Shown piece by piece: positions 26,026 through 35,665 of a stretch of DNA of 64,000 nucleotides (its first letter is position 1; each line of letters starts with the position of its first letter). Source of the stretch: CALJEL01 sp041082235 (GTDB lineage Bacteria > Nitrospirota > Thermodesulfovibrionia > Thermodesulfovibrionales > CALJEL01); the NCBI GenBank assembly GCA_041082235.1, contig JBDOIG010000079.1:6026-70025 (forward strand). Reading direction: 5' to 3'. Both the position numbers and the translations under genes were made by a program. The notes below the pieces were generated by a model that was not told the DNA's origin, searched no databases, and was given only the letters and a program-made list of their open reading frames with translations.

Positions 26026-27051
26026 ATGTTAGCCTTTATAAATGAGCCTGCAGTTTTAAATATTATCCTTGCTGTAGTGAAGTCAATAATTCTTGTTTCT
26101 GTTGCGATGTTTCATGTGGCCTATGCAACATATTTTGAAAGAAAGGCCATAGGTCACATGCAGGTCAGGATGGGGCCCATGAGGGTAGGGCCTCATGGAA
26201 TACTCCAGCCCATTGCAGATATGGTAAAGCTCTTTTTTAAGGAAGATATTATCCCTGAGAAGGCTGACAGAACGGTCTTTTACTTTGCACCTGTCATATC
26301 ATTTGTGGCTGCCATAAGCTCTCTTTCAGTAATCCCCTTTTATAAAGACTGGTATGTGGCAAATATCAATATCGGTCTTCTCTTTATACTCGCCATGTCT
26401 TCCCTTGGGGCCTATGGTATAGTGATGGCTGGATGGGCATCAAACTCAAAATATGCATTCCTCGGAGGTTTAAGGTCTTCAGCACAGGTCTTAAGCTATG
26501 AGATTGCAATGGGATTGAGCCTTGTTGGAGTGATGATAATGGCAGGTTCCCTGAATCTCAGGGAGATAGTGGAGGCACAGAGTAAATTGCCTTACGGTAT
26601 GTTTGCAATTCCTCAGATACTGGGACTCTTTGTATTTCTTGTAGCTGCCTTTGCAGAGACAAACAGATCACCCTTTGACCTTCCTGAGGCTGAAAGTGAG
26701 CTTGTTGCAGGATATTTTGCAGAATACTCTGGATTCAGGTTTGCACTCTTTTATGCTGGTGAATATATTGCAATGATTGTAATGGCCTCTCTTCTTACAG
26801 CCTGTTATTTTGGAGGCTGGACATTGCCTCCTTTTATTTTAAAGGCCATTCCTTTGCTCGGTCTTGTGCCTGGCGCCGTCTGGTTTGTTCTAAAGGTATA
26901 TTTCTTTATCTTTCTCTATTACTGGATAAGGGCGACCCTTCCAAGATACAGGTATGACCAGCTCATGGCTATTGGCTGGAAGGTCTTAATTCCTTTAAGT
27001 CTTTTAAATATATTCATTTCTGGCACTCTCAGGATATTGAAGGTCTTTTAG
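26026..27051 (+). CDS. nuoH: NADH-quinone oxidoreductase subunit H
   Basis: The 341-residue membrane subunit lies at the junction of the two arms and forms part of the quinone channel. It has about eight hydrophobic segments and the conserved loops TYFERKAIGHMQVRMGPMRV, HGILQPIADMVKLFFKEDII, AETNRSPFDLPEAESELVAG (acidic quinone-site loop) and WIRATLPRYRYDQLM. Length and motifs are normal. It sits between nuoG and nuoI with short gaps (3 and 8 nt), with AGGAGGAATAGG upstream. Confidence 0.96.
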   Translation: MLAFINEPAVLNIILAVVKSIILVSVAMFHVAYATYFERKAIGHMQVRMGPMRVGPHGILQPIADMVKLFFKEDIIPEKADRTVFYFAPVISFVAAISSLSVIPFYKDWYVANINIGLLFILAMSSLGAYGIVMAGWASNSKYAFLGGLRSSAQVLSYEIAMGLSLVGVMIMAGSLNLREIVEAQSKLPYGMFAIPQILGLFVFLVAAFAETNRSPFDLPEAESELVAGYFAEYSGFRFALFYAGEYIAMIVMASLLTACYFGGWTLPPFILKAIPLLGLVPGAVWFVLKVYFFIFLYYWIRATLPRYRYDQLMAIGWKVLIPLSLLNIFISGTLRILKVF

Positions 27052-27059
27052 GAGGATTT

Positions 27060-27677
27060 ATGAGATTAAGGGAATTTATACAGAAAGTCTTATTTGTTGA
27101 AATACTCAAGGGTATGGCCCTTACGCTGAGCAGGCTCTTTACAAGGCCTGTAACAAGACAGTATCCTGAGGAGAAAAAACAGGCATTACCAGGTTTCAGG
27201 GGGCTTCATGCCCTTGCAAGAAGGCCTGATGGAACTGCCCGCTGTGTTGGTTGTGGCCTCTGTGCTGCCATATGTGCTTCAGAATGTATACATGTCTACA
27301 CCACTGAGGGACCAGATCACCAGAAGATAGTGGAGAGATATGAGATAGAGGTCCTGAGATGTGTTTACTGTGCCCTCTGTGTGGAGGCATGCCCATTTCA
27401 GGCAATTGCCCTTACAGAACATTATGAATACGCAAATTATTCAAGGGATGACTTTTATATGACAAAGGAAAAGCTTCTTGAAAACTGGGATAAGTATATG
27501 GCCGGTAAGAAGGGAGAGGAATATTTTAAAAAATTCTGGCATCCCCTTGAAAATGATTTCAGAGAGTATGAGGGTCAGCCAGTTTTTGACCCAGAGAGAT
27601 ACAAAAGGAGAAAGGGGAAGATACGGGATATCAGGGGTGAATGGTTGATTTATAAAGGAAACGGAAGGAGGCAATGA
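27060..27677 (+). CDS. nuoI: NADH-quinone oxidoreductase subunit I
   Basis: The 205-residue product carries two [4Fe-4S] clusters (N6a, N6b) through CVGCGLCAAICASEC and CVYCALCVEACPFQAI. The first motif ends in CA instead of the common CP. The N-terminal amphipathic segment GMALTLSRLFTRPVTRQYPE docks it on the membrane arm. The C-terminal 60 residues extend beyond the ferredoxin core, as in several anaerobes. The stop overlaps the nuoJ start by 4 nt (ATGA). Confidence 0.95.
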   Translation: MRLREFIQKVLFVEILKGMALTLSRLFTRPVTRQYPEEKKQALPGFRGLHALARRPDGTARCVGCGLCAAICASECIHVYTTEGPDHQKIVERYEIEVLRCVYCALCVEACPFQAIALTEHYEYANYSRDDFYMTKEKLLENWDKYMAGKKGEEYFKKFWHPLENDFREYEGQPVFDPERYKRRKGKIRDIRGEWLIYKGNGRRQ

Positions 27678-28183
27678 TGCAGTATATATTTTTTGCCTAT
27701 CTCTCAGTGGCAATAATTGGTTTATCCATTTTTATCATTACAAGAAAGAACCCTGTCCATAGTGTCCTTGGAATGCTTTTTATGTTTATCCATGTGGGAG
27801 CCCTTTATCTATTCCTCAATGCAGAATTTATTGCCGCTGTGCAGGTAATTGTCTATGCAGGTGCAATACTTGTACTTTTTCTCTTTGCCATAATGATACT
27901 GAATATAAGAGAGGAGCTTCAGACAGAATTATTTATTGGCTCATGGGTAATAGCAATACCTGTTGTTGCAGGGCTCGTTATAATGCTCTTTCTGGGGCTC
28001 AGGGCTGTTAAGCCAGGATATGCAGGACCGCACAACATTGATTACATAAAAACCATGACCCATACAAAGGCATTTGGAAAGGAATTATTCATGAATTATC
28101 TCTTGCCCTTCGAGGTGGTTTCTGTTATCCTGCTTGTTGCCATGGTAGGAGCTATCGTACTTGCAAAGAGGAGGTTAAGATGA
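27674..28183 (+). CDS. nuoJ: NADH-quinone oxidoreductase subunit J
   Basis: The 169-residue product has five hydrophobic helices. The typical stretch NPVHSVLGMLFMFIHVGALYLFLNAEFIAAVQVIVYAGAILVLFLFAIM contains the helix that in complex I carries a pi-bulge. It belongs to the membrane arm beside NuoK and NuoA. The start overlaps the nuoI stop, and its own stop overlaps the nuoK ATG by 4 nt. GGAAGGAGG precedes the ATG. Confidence 0.95.
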   Translation: MMQYIFFAYLSVAIIGLSIFIITRKNPVHSVLGMLFMFIHVGALYLFLNAEFIAAVQVIVYAGAILVLFLFAIMILNIREELQTELFIGSWVIAIPVVAGLVIMLFLGLRAVKPGYAGPHNIDYIKTMTHTKAFGKELFMNYLLPFEVVSVILLVAMVGAIVLAKRRLR

Positions 28184-28482
28184 TCGAACTGAACTGGTAT
28201 ATATGGCTCAGCCTTATTGTTTTTACTATCGGCATGCTTGGATTTCTTACAAGGAGGAATATCATCATAATATTTATGTCCATTGAGCTCATGCTTAATG
28301 CAGTCAATATAAATCTTGTTGCCATGAGTCATTACATGCAGGATATGCGAGGTCAGATGCTCACACTCTTTGTGATTGCTGTTGCTGCTGCAGAGGCTGC
28401 AATAGGCCTTGCCATATTAATAGCCCTATTCAGGACAAAGGCAGCTGGCCATGTTGATGAGGCCACTGAACTCAAGGGATAG
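28180..28482 (+). CDS. nuoK: NADH-quinone oxidoreductase subunit K
   Basis: The 100-residue product matches NuoK in length, with three helices. Both conserved membrane glutamates of the proton path are visible, in FMSIELMLNAVNINLVA and VAAAEAAIGLAILIALFR. It lies between nuoJ (4-nt overlap) and nuoL (8-nt gap). Confidence 0.96.
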   Translation: MIELNWYIWLSLIVFTIGMLGFLTRRNIIIIFMSIELMLNAVNINLVAMSHYMQDMRGQMLTLFVIAVAAAEAAIGLAILIALFRTKAAGHVDEATELKG

Positions 28483-28490
28483 GAGGTAAG

Positions 28491-30431
28491 ATGAGATATT
28501 ATGCACTGATACCATTCTTGCCCCTCTTAGGATTTTTAATAAACATTATCTTTGGAAAGGGATTATTAAGACACAGGGCACACTGGGTCTCTGTTCCAGT
28601 GGTTGGCCTATCAATGGTTTTTGCCCTCATGACTGTCGGAGAGGTTATCTCAGGCAATGTGATCAATGAAGACCTCTATAGCTGGGTGGTCTCGGGAGAT
28701 TTTAAGGTTTCTGTAGGTTTCCTCATTGACCAGCTTACAGCGGTCATGCTTGTTGTTGTTACCGTGGTGAGTTTCCTTGTCCATGTCTACTCCATAGGAT
28801 ATATGCATGGTGATCCTGGATTTTACAGGTTCTTTGCCTATCTCAATCTCTTTACATTCTCCATGCTCATGCTTATTATGTCAAATAATTTTCTTCAGCT
28901 TTATTTTGGCTGGGAGGCTGTTGGTCTCTGCTCTTATCTCCTCATTGGCTACTGGTATCAAAAGAAGTCTGCCTCAGATGCAGGAAAGAAGGCCTTTATA
29001 GTAAATAGATTCGGAGACTTTGGATTCGGCCTTGGAGTGATTCTTATATTCCTTACCTTCGGGACATTGCATTATGCACCTGTATTTGAAGGTGTCTCTT
29101 CAATTGCTGGCAAATCAATAATTCTTTTTGGTCATGAGGTTGACCTCATTACCCTCATAGCACTTCTTCTTTTCTGCGGTGCAATTGGGAAATCTGCCCA
29201 GATTCCGCTTCATGTGTGGCTTCCTGATGCAATGGAAGGCCCCACCCCTGTCAGTGCCCTTATCCATGCAGCTACAATGGTTACAGCAGGTGTATTCATG
29301 GTGGCAAGGTGCAATCCCATATTCAATCTCTCAGAAATAGCAATGACAGTTGTTGCTGTGACAGGTGCAGTTACAGCACTCTTTGCAGCAACCATAGGGC
29401 TTGTCCAGAATGATATTAAAAGGATAATTGCCTATTCAACAATAAGCCAGCTTGGCTACATGTTTCTTGCCTGTGGAGTTGGTGCCTATGGAGCAGGGAT
29501 ATTTCATCTCTATACCCATGCCTTTTTTAAGGCACTGCTGTTCCTTGGTGCTGGAAGCGTTATGCATGCAATGGCAGGAGAACTTGACATATGGAAGATG
29601 GGTGGTCTGAAGAATAAACTCAAAATAACATATATAACCATGCTCCTTGCCTCGTTGAGTATATCAGGAATACCTGGGTTTGCAGGATTTTTCAGTAAGG
29701 ATGAGATACTCTATCAGACCTATTTAAAGGGTGACCTTGGCAAGGTTCTCTGGCTCATGGGAACAGTTACAGCACTTCTTACAGCCTTTTATTCATTCAG
29801 GATAATTGCTGTTGCCTTCCATGGCAGGTTCCGTGGTACCCATGAACAGGAGCATCACCTTCATGAATCACCTCCTGTGATGACAATACCCCTTAGCCTT
29901 CTTGCAATTGGTGCGGTGGTGGCGGGATGGATAGGTATTCCTCCTATTATTGGAGAGGCCATGGGACTTCATGGTGCCTGGTTTTATGAATTCCTTTCAC
30001 CAGTAGTAGGCCATCCTCATGCAGAGGGCAGTCATTCTGCTGAGCTCATGGTTATGGCATTGAGCATTATTGTTGGTATCGCAGGAATAATCTTTGCTTT
30101 TTATCTCTATGCGGGTGATGCAGAAAGGGCCAAGGCACTTGTTACAAGACCTGTCTTAAAGAAGATACATACTGTTTTGTGGAATAAATACTATGTTGAT
30201 GAGTTTTATCACCTGATTGTGGTGAGGCCTGCACTATGGACAGCTCGGACAGTAATTGAGGCTGTAACAGATATAGGGATAATAGAGGCAATTGTTAATG
30301 GAGTGCCGAGGACCATCGGAAGGTTCTCTGAAAGATTAAGGACTATACAGACAGGCCTTGTTAATCACTATGCTATTTTCATGGTGGGTGCTATGTTCTT
30401 TATACTGGCATTTATTTTGATATGGCTGTAA
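28491..30431 (+). CDS. nuoL: NADH-quinone oxidoreductase subunit L
   Basis: The 646-residue antiporter-like subunit sits at the distal end of the membrane arm. It has about 16 hydrophobic segments. Recognisable motifs include LQLYFGWEAVGLCSYLLIGYWYQ, the proton-path block KSAQIPLHVWLPDAMEGPTPVSALIHAATMVTAGVFM, and NDIKRIIAYSTISQLGYMFLACG. The long C-terminal lateral helix region follows (GDAERAKALVTRPVLKKIH, then a final hydrophobic helix). GGAGGTAAG precedes the ATG. Confidence 0.96.
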   Translation: MRYYALIPFLPLLGFLINIIFGKGLLRHRAHWVSVPVVGLSMVFALMTVGEVISGNVINEDLYSWVVSGDFKVSVGFLIDQLTAVMLVVVTVVSFLVHVYSIGYMHGDPGFYRFFAYLNLFTFSMLMLIMSNNFLQLYFGWEAVGLCSYLLIGYWYQKKSASDAGKKAFIVNRFGDFGFGLGVILIFLTFGTLHYAPVFEGVSSIAGKSIILFGHEVDLITLIALLLFCGAIGKSAQIPLHVWLPDAMEGPTPVSALIHAATMVTAGVFMVARCNPIFNLSEIAMTVVAVTGAVTALFAATIGLVQNDIKRIIAYSTISQLGYMFLACGVGAYGAGIFHLYTHAFFKALLFLGAGSVMHAMAGELDIWKMGGLKNKLKITYITMLLASLSISGIPGFAGFFSKDEILYQTYLKGDLGKVLWLMGTVTALLTAFYSFRIIAVAFHGRFRGTHEQEHHLHESPPVMTIPLSLLAIGAVVAGWIGIPPIIGEAMGLHGAWFYEFLSPVVGHPHAEGSHSAELMVMALSIIVGIAGIIFAFYLYAGDAERAKALVTRPVLKKIHTVLWNKYYVDEFYHLIVVRPALWTARTVIEAVTDIGIIEAIVNGVPRTIGRFSERLRTIQTGLVNHYAIFMVGAMFFILAFILIWL

Positions 30432-30447
30432 GTTATGGAGGTATAGA

Positions 30448-31908
30448 ATGGGATACCCTGTTTTAAGCACAGTAATATTTCTTCCGGTAATCGGAGCACT
30501 CTTACTTCTTCTTATGGGAAGGAGGCAGGAGCTTGCTATAAAATGGTGCAGCCTTATTTTTACAGTTCTTACCTTTATTGCCTCCCTTCCATTGTTTTTA
30601 AATTTTGACAAGGCAAGAAGTGATATGCAATTTGTTGAGGTCTTTGAATGGATACCTGCATGGAATATAAAGTATTACCTCGGAGTTGATGGAATAAGTG
30701 TACTTTTTGTCCTTCTGAGTGCATTGCTCGGACCGCTCTGTGTTCTTATCTCATGGCATTCTATTAAAGATAAAGTAAAGGAATTTTATATAGCCCTCCT
30801 TCTTATTGAGGCAGCAATGATAGGCGTATTTTCATCCCTGGACTTTTTCCTCTTTTATGTATTCTGGGAGGCAATGTTGATCCCCATGTATCTGATTATA
30901 GGTGTCTGGGGAGGCCCCAGGAGAATATATTCAGCAATAAAGTTCTTCCTCTATACCCTTGCAGGCAGCGTGCTCATGCTTGTTGGAATAATCGTGCTTT
31001 ACTTTAATGGAGGTCATACCTTTGACATACTCAGCCTGATGTCTCAGAAATTTCCTTATAAACTCCAGCTCATACTTTTCTGGGCATTCTTTGCAGCCTT
31101 TGCAGTAAAGGTTCCCATGTGGCCTGTTCATACATGGCTTCCTGATGCCCACACAGAGGCACCAACAGCTGGCAGTGTAATACTTGCCGGGATACTGATC
31201 AAGATGGGTGCATACGGATTTCTGAGATTCTCCCTGCCCCTTTTCCCTGATGCAACAAGGGCAATGGTACCAGTGATGCTTACACTTTCAGTTATAGCAA
31301 TAATCTATGGTGGGGTTATATGCCTTGTACAGTCAGACCTGAAGAGGCTCATTGCCTACAGCTCGGTAAGCCATATGGGTTTTGTTACACTTGGAATATT
31401 TGCCTTAAATCAGCAGGGCCTTGAAGGTGGAATTCTTCAGATGATAAACCACGGGATTGTTACCGGGGCCTTATTCCTGCTGGTTGGAGTGATCTATGAC
31501 AGGAGTCATTCAAGGGAGATATCCCATTACGGTGGAGTTGCCACTGTGCTTCCTGTATATGCAGGTTTCTTTATGGTATTTACCCTTGCCTCAATAGGAC
31601 TTCCTGGACTCAACGGGTTTATTGGTGAATTTCTGATTATCCTTGGAGGATTCAAGGCATCCAAGCTTGCAGGTGCACTTGCAGCAACAGGCATAATCAT
31701 AGGTGCAGCCTATATGCTCTGGCTTTATCAGAGGGTATTCTTCCAGGAGGTTAATCCCAATATAAAGGGTTATAAGGATATGGATTTAAGAGAGATAATA
31801 ACCCTTGCCCCCCTTGTTGTTCTTGTGGTCTGGATAGGTGTTTATCCAAATACCTTTTTAGGTTTTATGCATGAAAGCGTAAAGCAATTAGTTATAAAGT
31901 TACAGTAG
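30448..31908 (+). CDS. nuoM: NADH-quinone oxidoreductase subunit M
   Basis: The 486-residue antiporter-like subunit has about 14 hydrophobic segments. It carries DFFLFYVFWEAMLIPMYLIIGVWGG, AVKVPMWPVHTWLPDAHTEAPTAGSVILAGILIKMGAYGFLRF and SDLKRLIAYSSVSHMGFVTLGIF, all typical of NuoM. It follows nuoL by 16 nt, and nuoN begins 6 nt after its stop. TATGGAGGTATAG upstream provides the ribosome site. Confidence 0.96.
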   Translation: MGYPVLSTVIFLPVIGALLLLLMGRRQELAIKWCSLIFTVLTFIASLPLFLNFDKARSDMQFVEVFEWIPAWNIKYYLGVDGISVLFVLLSALLGPLCVLISWHSIKDKVKEFYIALLLIEAAMIGVFSSLDFFLFYVFWEAMLIPMYLIIGVWGGPRRIYSAIKFFLYTLAGSVLMLVGIIVLYFNGGHTFDILSLMSQKFPYKLQLILFWAFFAAFAVKVPMWPVHTWLPDAHTEAPTAGSVILAGILIKMGAYGFLRFSLPLFPDATRAMVPVMLTLSVIAIIYGGVICLVQSDLKRLIAYSSVSHMGFVTLGIFALNQQGLEGGILQMINHGIVTGALFLLVGVIYDRSHSREISHYGGVATVLPVYAGFFMVFTLASIGLPGLNGFIGEFLIILGGFKASKLAGALAATGIIIGAAYMLWLYQRVFFQEVNPNIKGYKDMDLREIITLAPLVVLVVWIGVYPNTFLGFMHESVKQLVIKLQ

Positions 31909-31914
31909 GAGGTT

Positions 31915-33330
31915 ATGATGGATTTTTCAAGGGATATTGCATTAATAAAACCTGAGCTCTGGTTAACAGGTCTTGCTATTGTTGTTCTCCTGGCAGAGTT
32001 AATAATAAAGAAAAAAGAGGTTATTGCCTTTCTGGGGATCATAGCCATTGCTGTTACAGCCTTTATTACATTAAATGTTGCACCAGGGCTCGCCTTCAAA
32101 GAGATGTATACCTCTGATGGTTATTCCATGTTCTTCAAGTTTATTTTTTTTATAAGCAGTATCCTTACGATCCTCCTTTCAATGAGATACCTCGGTAATG
32201 AGAATGTGCATTATGGTGAATATTACAGTCTTCTTCTTTTTTCAGTCCTTGGTATGAGCTTTATGGCTTCTTCAAATGACCTTATCCTCCTTTACCTTGG
32301 TACAGAACTCATGGCGCTGAGCATCTATGTGCTTGCTGGATTTAAGAGATATGATGCAAGGTCAAATGAGGCAGCCCTTAAATATTTCCTGCTGGGTGCA
32401 TTCTCTTCAGCTCTTCTGCTATATGGTATATCCTTTATATATCTCCTTACAGGAACGACAAATCTAAGGGAGATAGCTCAAAGGCTCATCTCTGGCAGCT
32501 CAGAACCAGTCCTGATGATTGCCCTGCTTTTTCTTGCCTCTGCCTTTGCCTTTAAGATTGCAGCAGTGCCTTTCCATATGTGGTCACCTGATGTCTATGA
32601 AGGAGCTCCGACACCAATCACAGCCTTTATGTCAGTTGGTCCAAAGGCAGCAGGCTTTGCAGTTATAGGAAGGGTCTTCATCATAGCCCTTGGTTCCATA
32701 GCAGTAGACTGGAAGACTGTATTAATGGTACTTTCGGTTCTCACAATGATAGTTGGTAATGTCCTTGCTATCAGCCAGACAAATATAAAGAGGATGCTTG
32801 CCTATTCATCCATTGCCCATTCAGGATATGCCCTCCTTGGCATAATAGCAGGGACACCTGAAGGCATAGGAAGCACCATGCTTTATCTCTTTATCTATGC
32901 CTTTATGAATATAGGTGCCTTTGCTATAGTGACGATCATGGGCAGAGAAGGTGAACAGCTTTCTGATTATGAAGGCCTGGGTAAAACAGAACCCCTCTGG
33001 GCAGCCCTTATGCTTATATTTATGTTTTCCCTTACAGGCATTCCACCAACAGCAGGATTTGTTGGAAAGTTCTATCTCTTCATGTCTGTTATAAATGCTG
33101 GCTATACAGGGCTTGCGATTCTGGCTGTTATAATGAGTGCAGTTTCAGCCTATTTTTATCTCAGGGTGGTGATGCTCATGTACATGAAAGAACCCTCAAA
33201 GTCTGTCTCGGTAAGCCCGAATCTTCCAGAGGCCCTTGCAGTAACGATTACTACAGGGCTTGTACTTTTAATGGGAGTGTCACCTTATTACTTTATAGAA
33301 TTTGCAAAGGCTGCAATGAGCCTTATATAA
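31915..33330 (+). CDS. nuoN: NADH-quinone oxidoreductase subunit N
   Basis: The 471-residue product is the last gene of the complex I operon, an antiporter-like subunit with about 14 helices. Signatures are LILLYLGTELMALSIYVLAGFKRYD, EAALKYFLLGAFSSALLLYGISFIY, KIAAVPFHMWSPDVYEGAPTPITAFMSVGPKAAGFA and NIKRMLAYSSIAHSGYALLGI. GTAGGAGGTT precedes the ATG. After it comes a 156-nt gap with hairpins that may end the operon transcript. Confidence 0.96.
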   Translation: MMDFSRDIALIKPELWLTGLAIVVLLAELIIKKKEVIAFLGIIAIAVTAFITLNVAPGLAFKEMYTSDGYSMFFKFIFFISSILTILLSMRYLGNENVHYGEYYSLLLFSVLGMSFMASSNDLILLYLGTELMALSIYVLAGFKRYDARSNEAALKYFLLGAFSSALLLYGISFIYLLTGTTNLREIAQRLISGSSEPVLMIALLFLASAFAFKIAAVPFHMWSPDVYEGAPTPITAFMSVGPKAAGFAVIGRVFIIALGSIAVDWKTVLMVLSVLTMIVGNVLAISQTNIKRMLAYSSIAHSGYALLGIIAGTPEGIGSTMLYLFIYAFMNIGAFAIVTIMGREGEQLSDYEGLGKTEPLWAALMLIFMFSLTGIPPTAGFVGKFYLFMSVINAGYTGLAILAVIMSAVSAYFYLRVVMLMYMKEPSKSVSVSPNLPEALAVTITTGLVLLMGVSPYYFIEFAKAAMSLI

Positions 33331-33366
33331 GGGTTAACTGAAAATTAGAAAATCAAGTCTTCAAGG

Positions 33367-33434
33367 ATTCCGAAAAATCAATAGATTTTTGAGAATGCCT
33401 AAAGTCCTAATTCCGTAAAAATGAGTGATTTTTA
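33367..33434. repeat. Two palindromic elements of the PKKS type after nuoN (diverged)
   Basis: The first is ATTCCGAAAAATC-AATA-GATTTTTGAGAAT (33367-33396), with a 7-bp inner stem plus an outer ATTC/GAAT stem. The second follows at 33409, ATTCCGTAAAAATGAGTGATTTTTAT, with stem TAAAAAT/ATTTTTA. Both keep the A-run, loop, T-run outline and begin ATTCCG, but lack the C4/G4 ends. They fill the gap between nuoN and the EamA gene and could also act as weak terminators. Confidence 0.4.
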
Positions 33435-33486
33435 TCCTTAATGGTAAAGTAATATTTGCATATGAAGGGCATGGCTTGACTCTATT

Positions 33487-33891
33487 ATGTGGGTCTATTA
33501 CTCTCTGATAACCTTTCTTCTCTGGGGTATATGGGGATTTTTTGCCAAGCTATCATCGCATTACATAAGCCCGCAGGCAGTTTATCTATGGGGTAGTGCA
33601 GGTGCATTAATAGTAACCCTCTTATCGCTTCTTTTTCTTGGTTTTCATTTTGAGATTCAAACCAGAGGTATGCTTTATGGATTGCTGGCAGGCCTGACAG
33701 GTGGTGGAGGTGTTATATTCTTTTACTATGCCATGAAGGAAGGAAAGGTATCGTTGGTGGTAACCACAACAGCGCTTTACCCATTGGTGACCATATTGTT
33801 GAGCTATTTAATCCTGAGGGAAGAGCTTTCTCTCAAACAGGCAATAGGTATGGCCTTTGCACTGATTGCAATGGTCTTGATGGCAGGTTAA
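33487..33891 (+). CDS. EamA-domain (DMT family) half-size transporter
   Basis: The 134-residue product has four hydrophobic helices and ends with the EamA signature VVTTTALYPLVTILLSYLILREELSLKQAIGMAFALIAMVLM. Most EamA transporters contain two such halves in about 300 residues. This one has a single half and would have to dimerise. The substrate is unknown. No strong ribosome site is visible before the ATG. The dGTPase gene follows 8 nt later, so the two are likely cotranscribed. Confidence 0.85.
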   Translation: MWVYYSLITFLLWGIWGFFAKLSSHYISPQAVYLWGSAGALIVTLLSLLFLGFHFEIQTRGMLYGLLAGLTGGGGVIFFYYAMKEGKVSLVVTTTALYPLVTILLSYLILREELSLKQAIGMAFALIAMVLMAG

Positions 33892-33899
33892 AATATTTT

Positions 33900-34937
33900 A
33901 TGACTATCCGTCAGACACTTGAAGAGATTGAAAAAAAGATCCTTCATCCAAAGGCCTGTCTAAGCTCACAATCCAGAGGAAGGCTTAAGGAAGAGGCTGA
34001 GGATGAAATAAGGACATGCTTTCAGAGGGACAGAGACCGCATTATCCACAGCAAGGCATTCAGGAGGCTCAAACACAAGACCCAGGTCTTTCTTGCTCCA
34101 AAGGGTGATCACTACAGGACCAGGCTCACCCATGTACTTGAGGTCTCGCAGATTGCAAGGACCATTGCAAGGTCATTGAGGCTCAATGAAGACCTTACAG
34201 AGGCAATAGCCCTTGGCCATGACCTGGGACATACACCTTTTGGCCATGCTGGAGAGGCAGCCCTGAGGGAGATACATCCAGGAGGATTTGATCACTATGT
34301 TCAGAGTCTGAGGGTCGTTGATTTTTTAGAAAAGGATGGAAAAGGCCTTAATCTCACCCATGAAGTCAGGGATGGTATTGTTAAGCACTCAAAAGGTAAG
34401 GGCAATATAGTTCCAGAAAATCCAAAGGACAGGGCAATAACACTTGAAGGTCAGATAGTGAGGCTTGCTGATATAATTGCCTATGTGAATCACGACCTTG
34501 ATGATGCCCTGAGGGCAGGAGTAATAAAGAAGGCTGATATTCCCCAGATAGTTACAAAAGTTCTTGGCGATACCCATTCAGAGAGGATAGATACCGCTGT
34601 AAAGGATGTGATAAAGACATCTCAAAAGTTAGATCTTGTGGAGATCAGGATGAGCTCAGGTATCTCTGAGGCAATTTATAAATTAAGGGATTTTCTTTTT
34701 GAAAGGGTTTATGAAAGTGAGTCAATAATAAGTGAATTCAGGAAGACAAAAAAAATCTTGCAGGAGCTTTATTCTTATTATCTTGAGCATATAGATGAAA
34801 TCCACAGGGCTATACTGCCTGAAAAAAAGGTTGACAGACACAGGATGGTCTGCGATTTTATAGCAGGCATGACGGATAGATTTGCCCTTTCCACCTATGA
34901 AAGGCTCTTCCTCCCCCATGGCTGGACAGTGTATTAA
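33900..34937 (+). CDS. Deoxyguanosinetriphosphate triphosphohydrolase-like HD protein
   Basis: The 345-residue product is an HD-domain dNTP triphosphohydrolase of the short dGTPase-like type. The N-terminus SQSRGRLKEEAEDEIRTCFQRDRDRIIHSKAFRRLKHKTQVF is typical. Metal-binding residues are visible in RTRLTHVLEVSQIARTIAR (first His) and ALGHDLGHTPFGHAGE (HD pair), and the last Asp probably lies in ADIIAYVNHDLDDALRAG. It hydrolyses dNTPs to nucleoside and tripolyphosphate, helping nucleotide balance. It lies between the EamA gene and the futalosine hydrolase gene. Confidence 0.92.
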   Translation: MTIRQTLEEIEKKILHPKACLSSQSRGRLKEEAEDEIRTCFQRDRDRIIHSKAFRRLKHKTQVFLAPKGDHYRTRLTHVLEVSQIARTIARSLRLNEDLTEAIALGHDLGHTPFGHAGEAALREIHPGGFDHYVQSLRVVDFLEKDGKGLNLTHEVRDGIVKHSKGKGNIVPENPKDRAITLEGQIVRLADIIAYVNHDLDDALRAGVIKKADIPQIVTKVLGDTHSERIDTAVKDVIKTSQKLDLVEIRMSSGISEAIYKLRDFLFERVYESESIISEFRKTKKILQELYSYYLEHIDEIHRAILPEKKVDRHRMVCDFIAGMTDRFALSTYERLFLPHGWTVY

Positions 34938-34951
34938 TTTTTGAGATTAAG

Positions 34952-35665
34952 GTGAAAAAGGATATAGCAATAATAGCCTCAGTTGACTTTGAGCTTTCCC
35001 TGATAGCAGCTTATCTTGGGGCTGAAAAACTAAAGTTCCATGAACCAATAAAAAAGGACAATATCATCCTCTGTCTTTCAGGGATAGGGATGGTTAATGC
35101 TGCGATTGCATCCACAAGGATTATGGAGCTCTATTCTCCATCTATGATTATTTCCACTGGAGTCTGCGGTGCCTGTAAAGATTCCGGACTTGATATAGGA
35201 GACATTGCACTGGCTGAAACAGAGATCTACGGAGATACAGGCGTGGTAATGAATGGAGATCTTCAGGATTTAAAGACCCTTGGTTTACCTGTTATAAGAA
35301 GGTCTTCTATGGAGATATTTAATGAGATACCTATCATGAATTCTTATAAAGAAGCGATAGCTGACATCTGTAATAGCCTTGGCTTAAAGCTCAGGTGTGG
35401 AAGATTTGTCACAGTAGCAGGAATAACTGGTAATCCTGAAATGGCTCAAAGCATACAGAGGAGATGGGATGCTATCTGTGAAAACATGGAAGGTGCTGCT
35501 GTTGCCCATGTGGCCTTATTAAATAAAATTGAGTTTATGGAGATAAGGGGTGTCAGTAACATGGCAGGTGACAGGGATAAAAGCAGATGGGATTTGAGAC
35601 TGGCAGCAGAAAACTGTCAGAGGGTCCTGTGTAGATTTATTGATGAACATGGCAAGGATATTTAA
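34952..35665 (+). CDS. mqnB: Futalosine hydrolase-like nucleosidase (menaquinone biosynthesis)
   Basis: The 237-residue product is a purine-nucleoside phosphorylase/hydrolase-fold protein. It shows LSGIGMVNAAIASTRIM, ISTGVCGACKDSGLDIGDIALAE and CENMEGAAVAHVALLNKIEFMEIRGVSN. The EMEGAA-type motif with this spacing is typical of MqnB, which releases hypoxanthine from futalosine to give dehypoxanthine futalosine. The mqnE-type gene at 62516-63625 supports a futalosine route. The start is GTG with AAGGTG context. An MTA/SAH nucleosidase is the main alternative. Confidence 0.82.
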   Translation: MKKDIAIIASVDFELSLIAAYLGAEKLKFHEPIKKDNIILCLSGIGMVNAAIASTRIMELYSPSMIISTGVCGACKDSGLDIGDIALAETEIYGDTGVVMNGDLQDLKTLGLPVIRRSSMEIFNEIPIMNSYKEAIADICNSLGLKLRCGRFVTVAGITGNPEMAQSIQRRWDAICENMEGAAVAHVALLNKIEFMEIRGVSNMAGDRDKSRWDLRLAAENCQRVLCRFIDEHGKDI

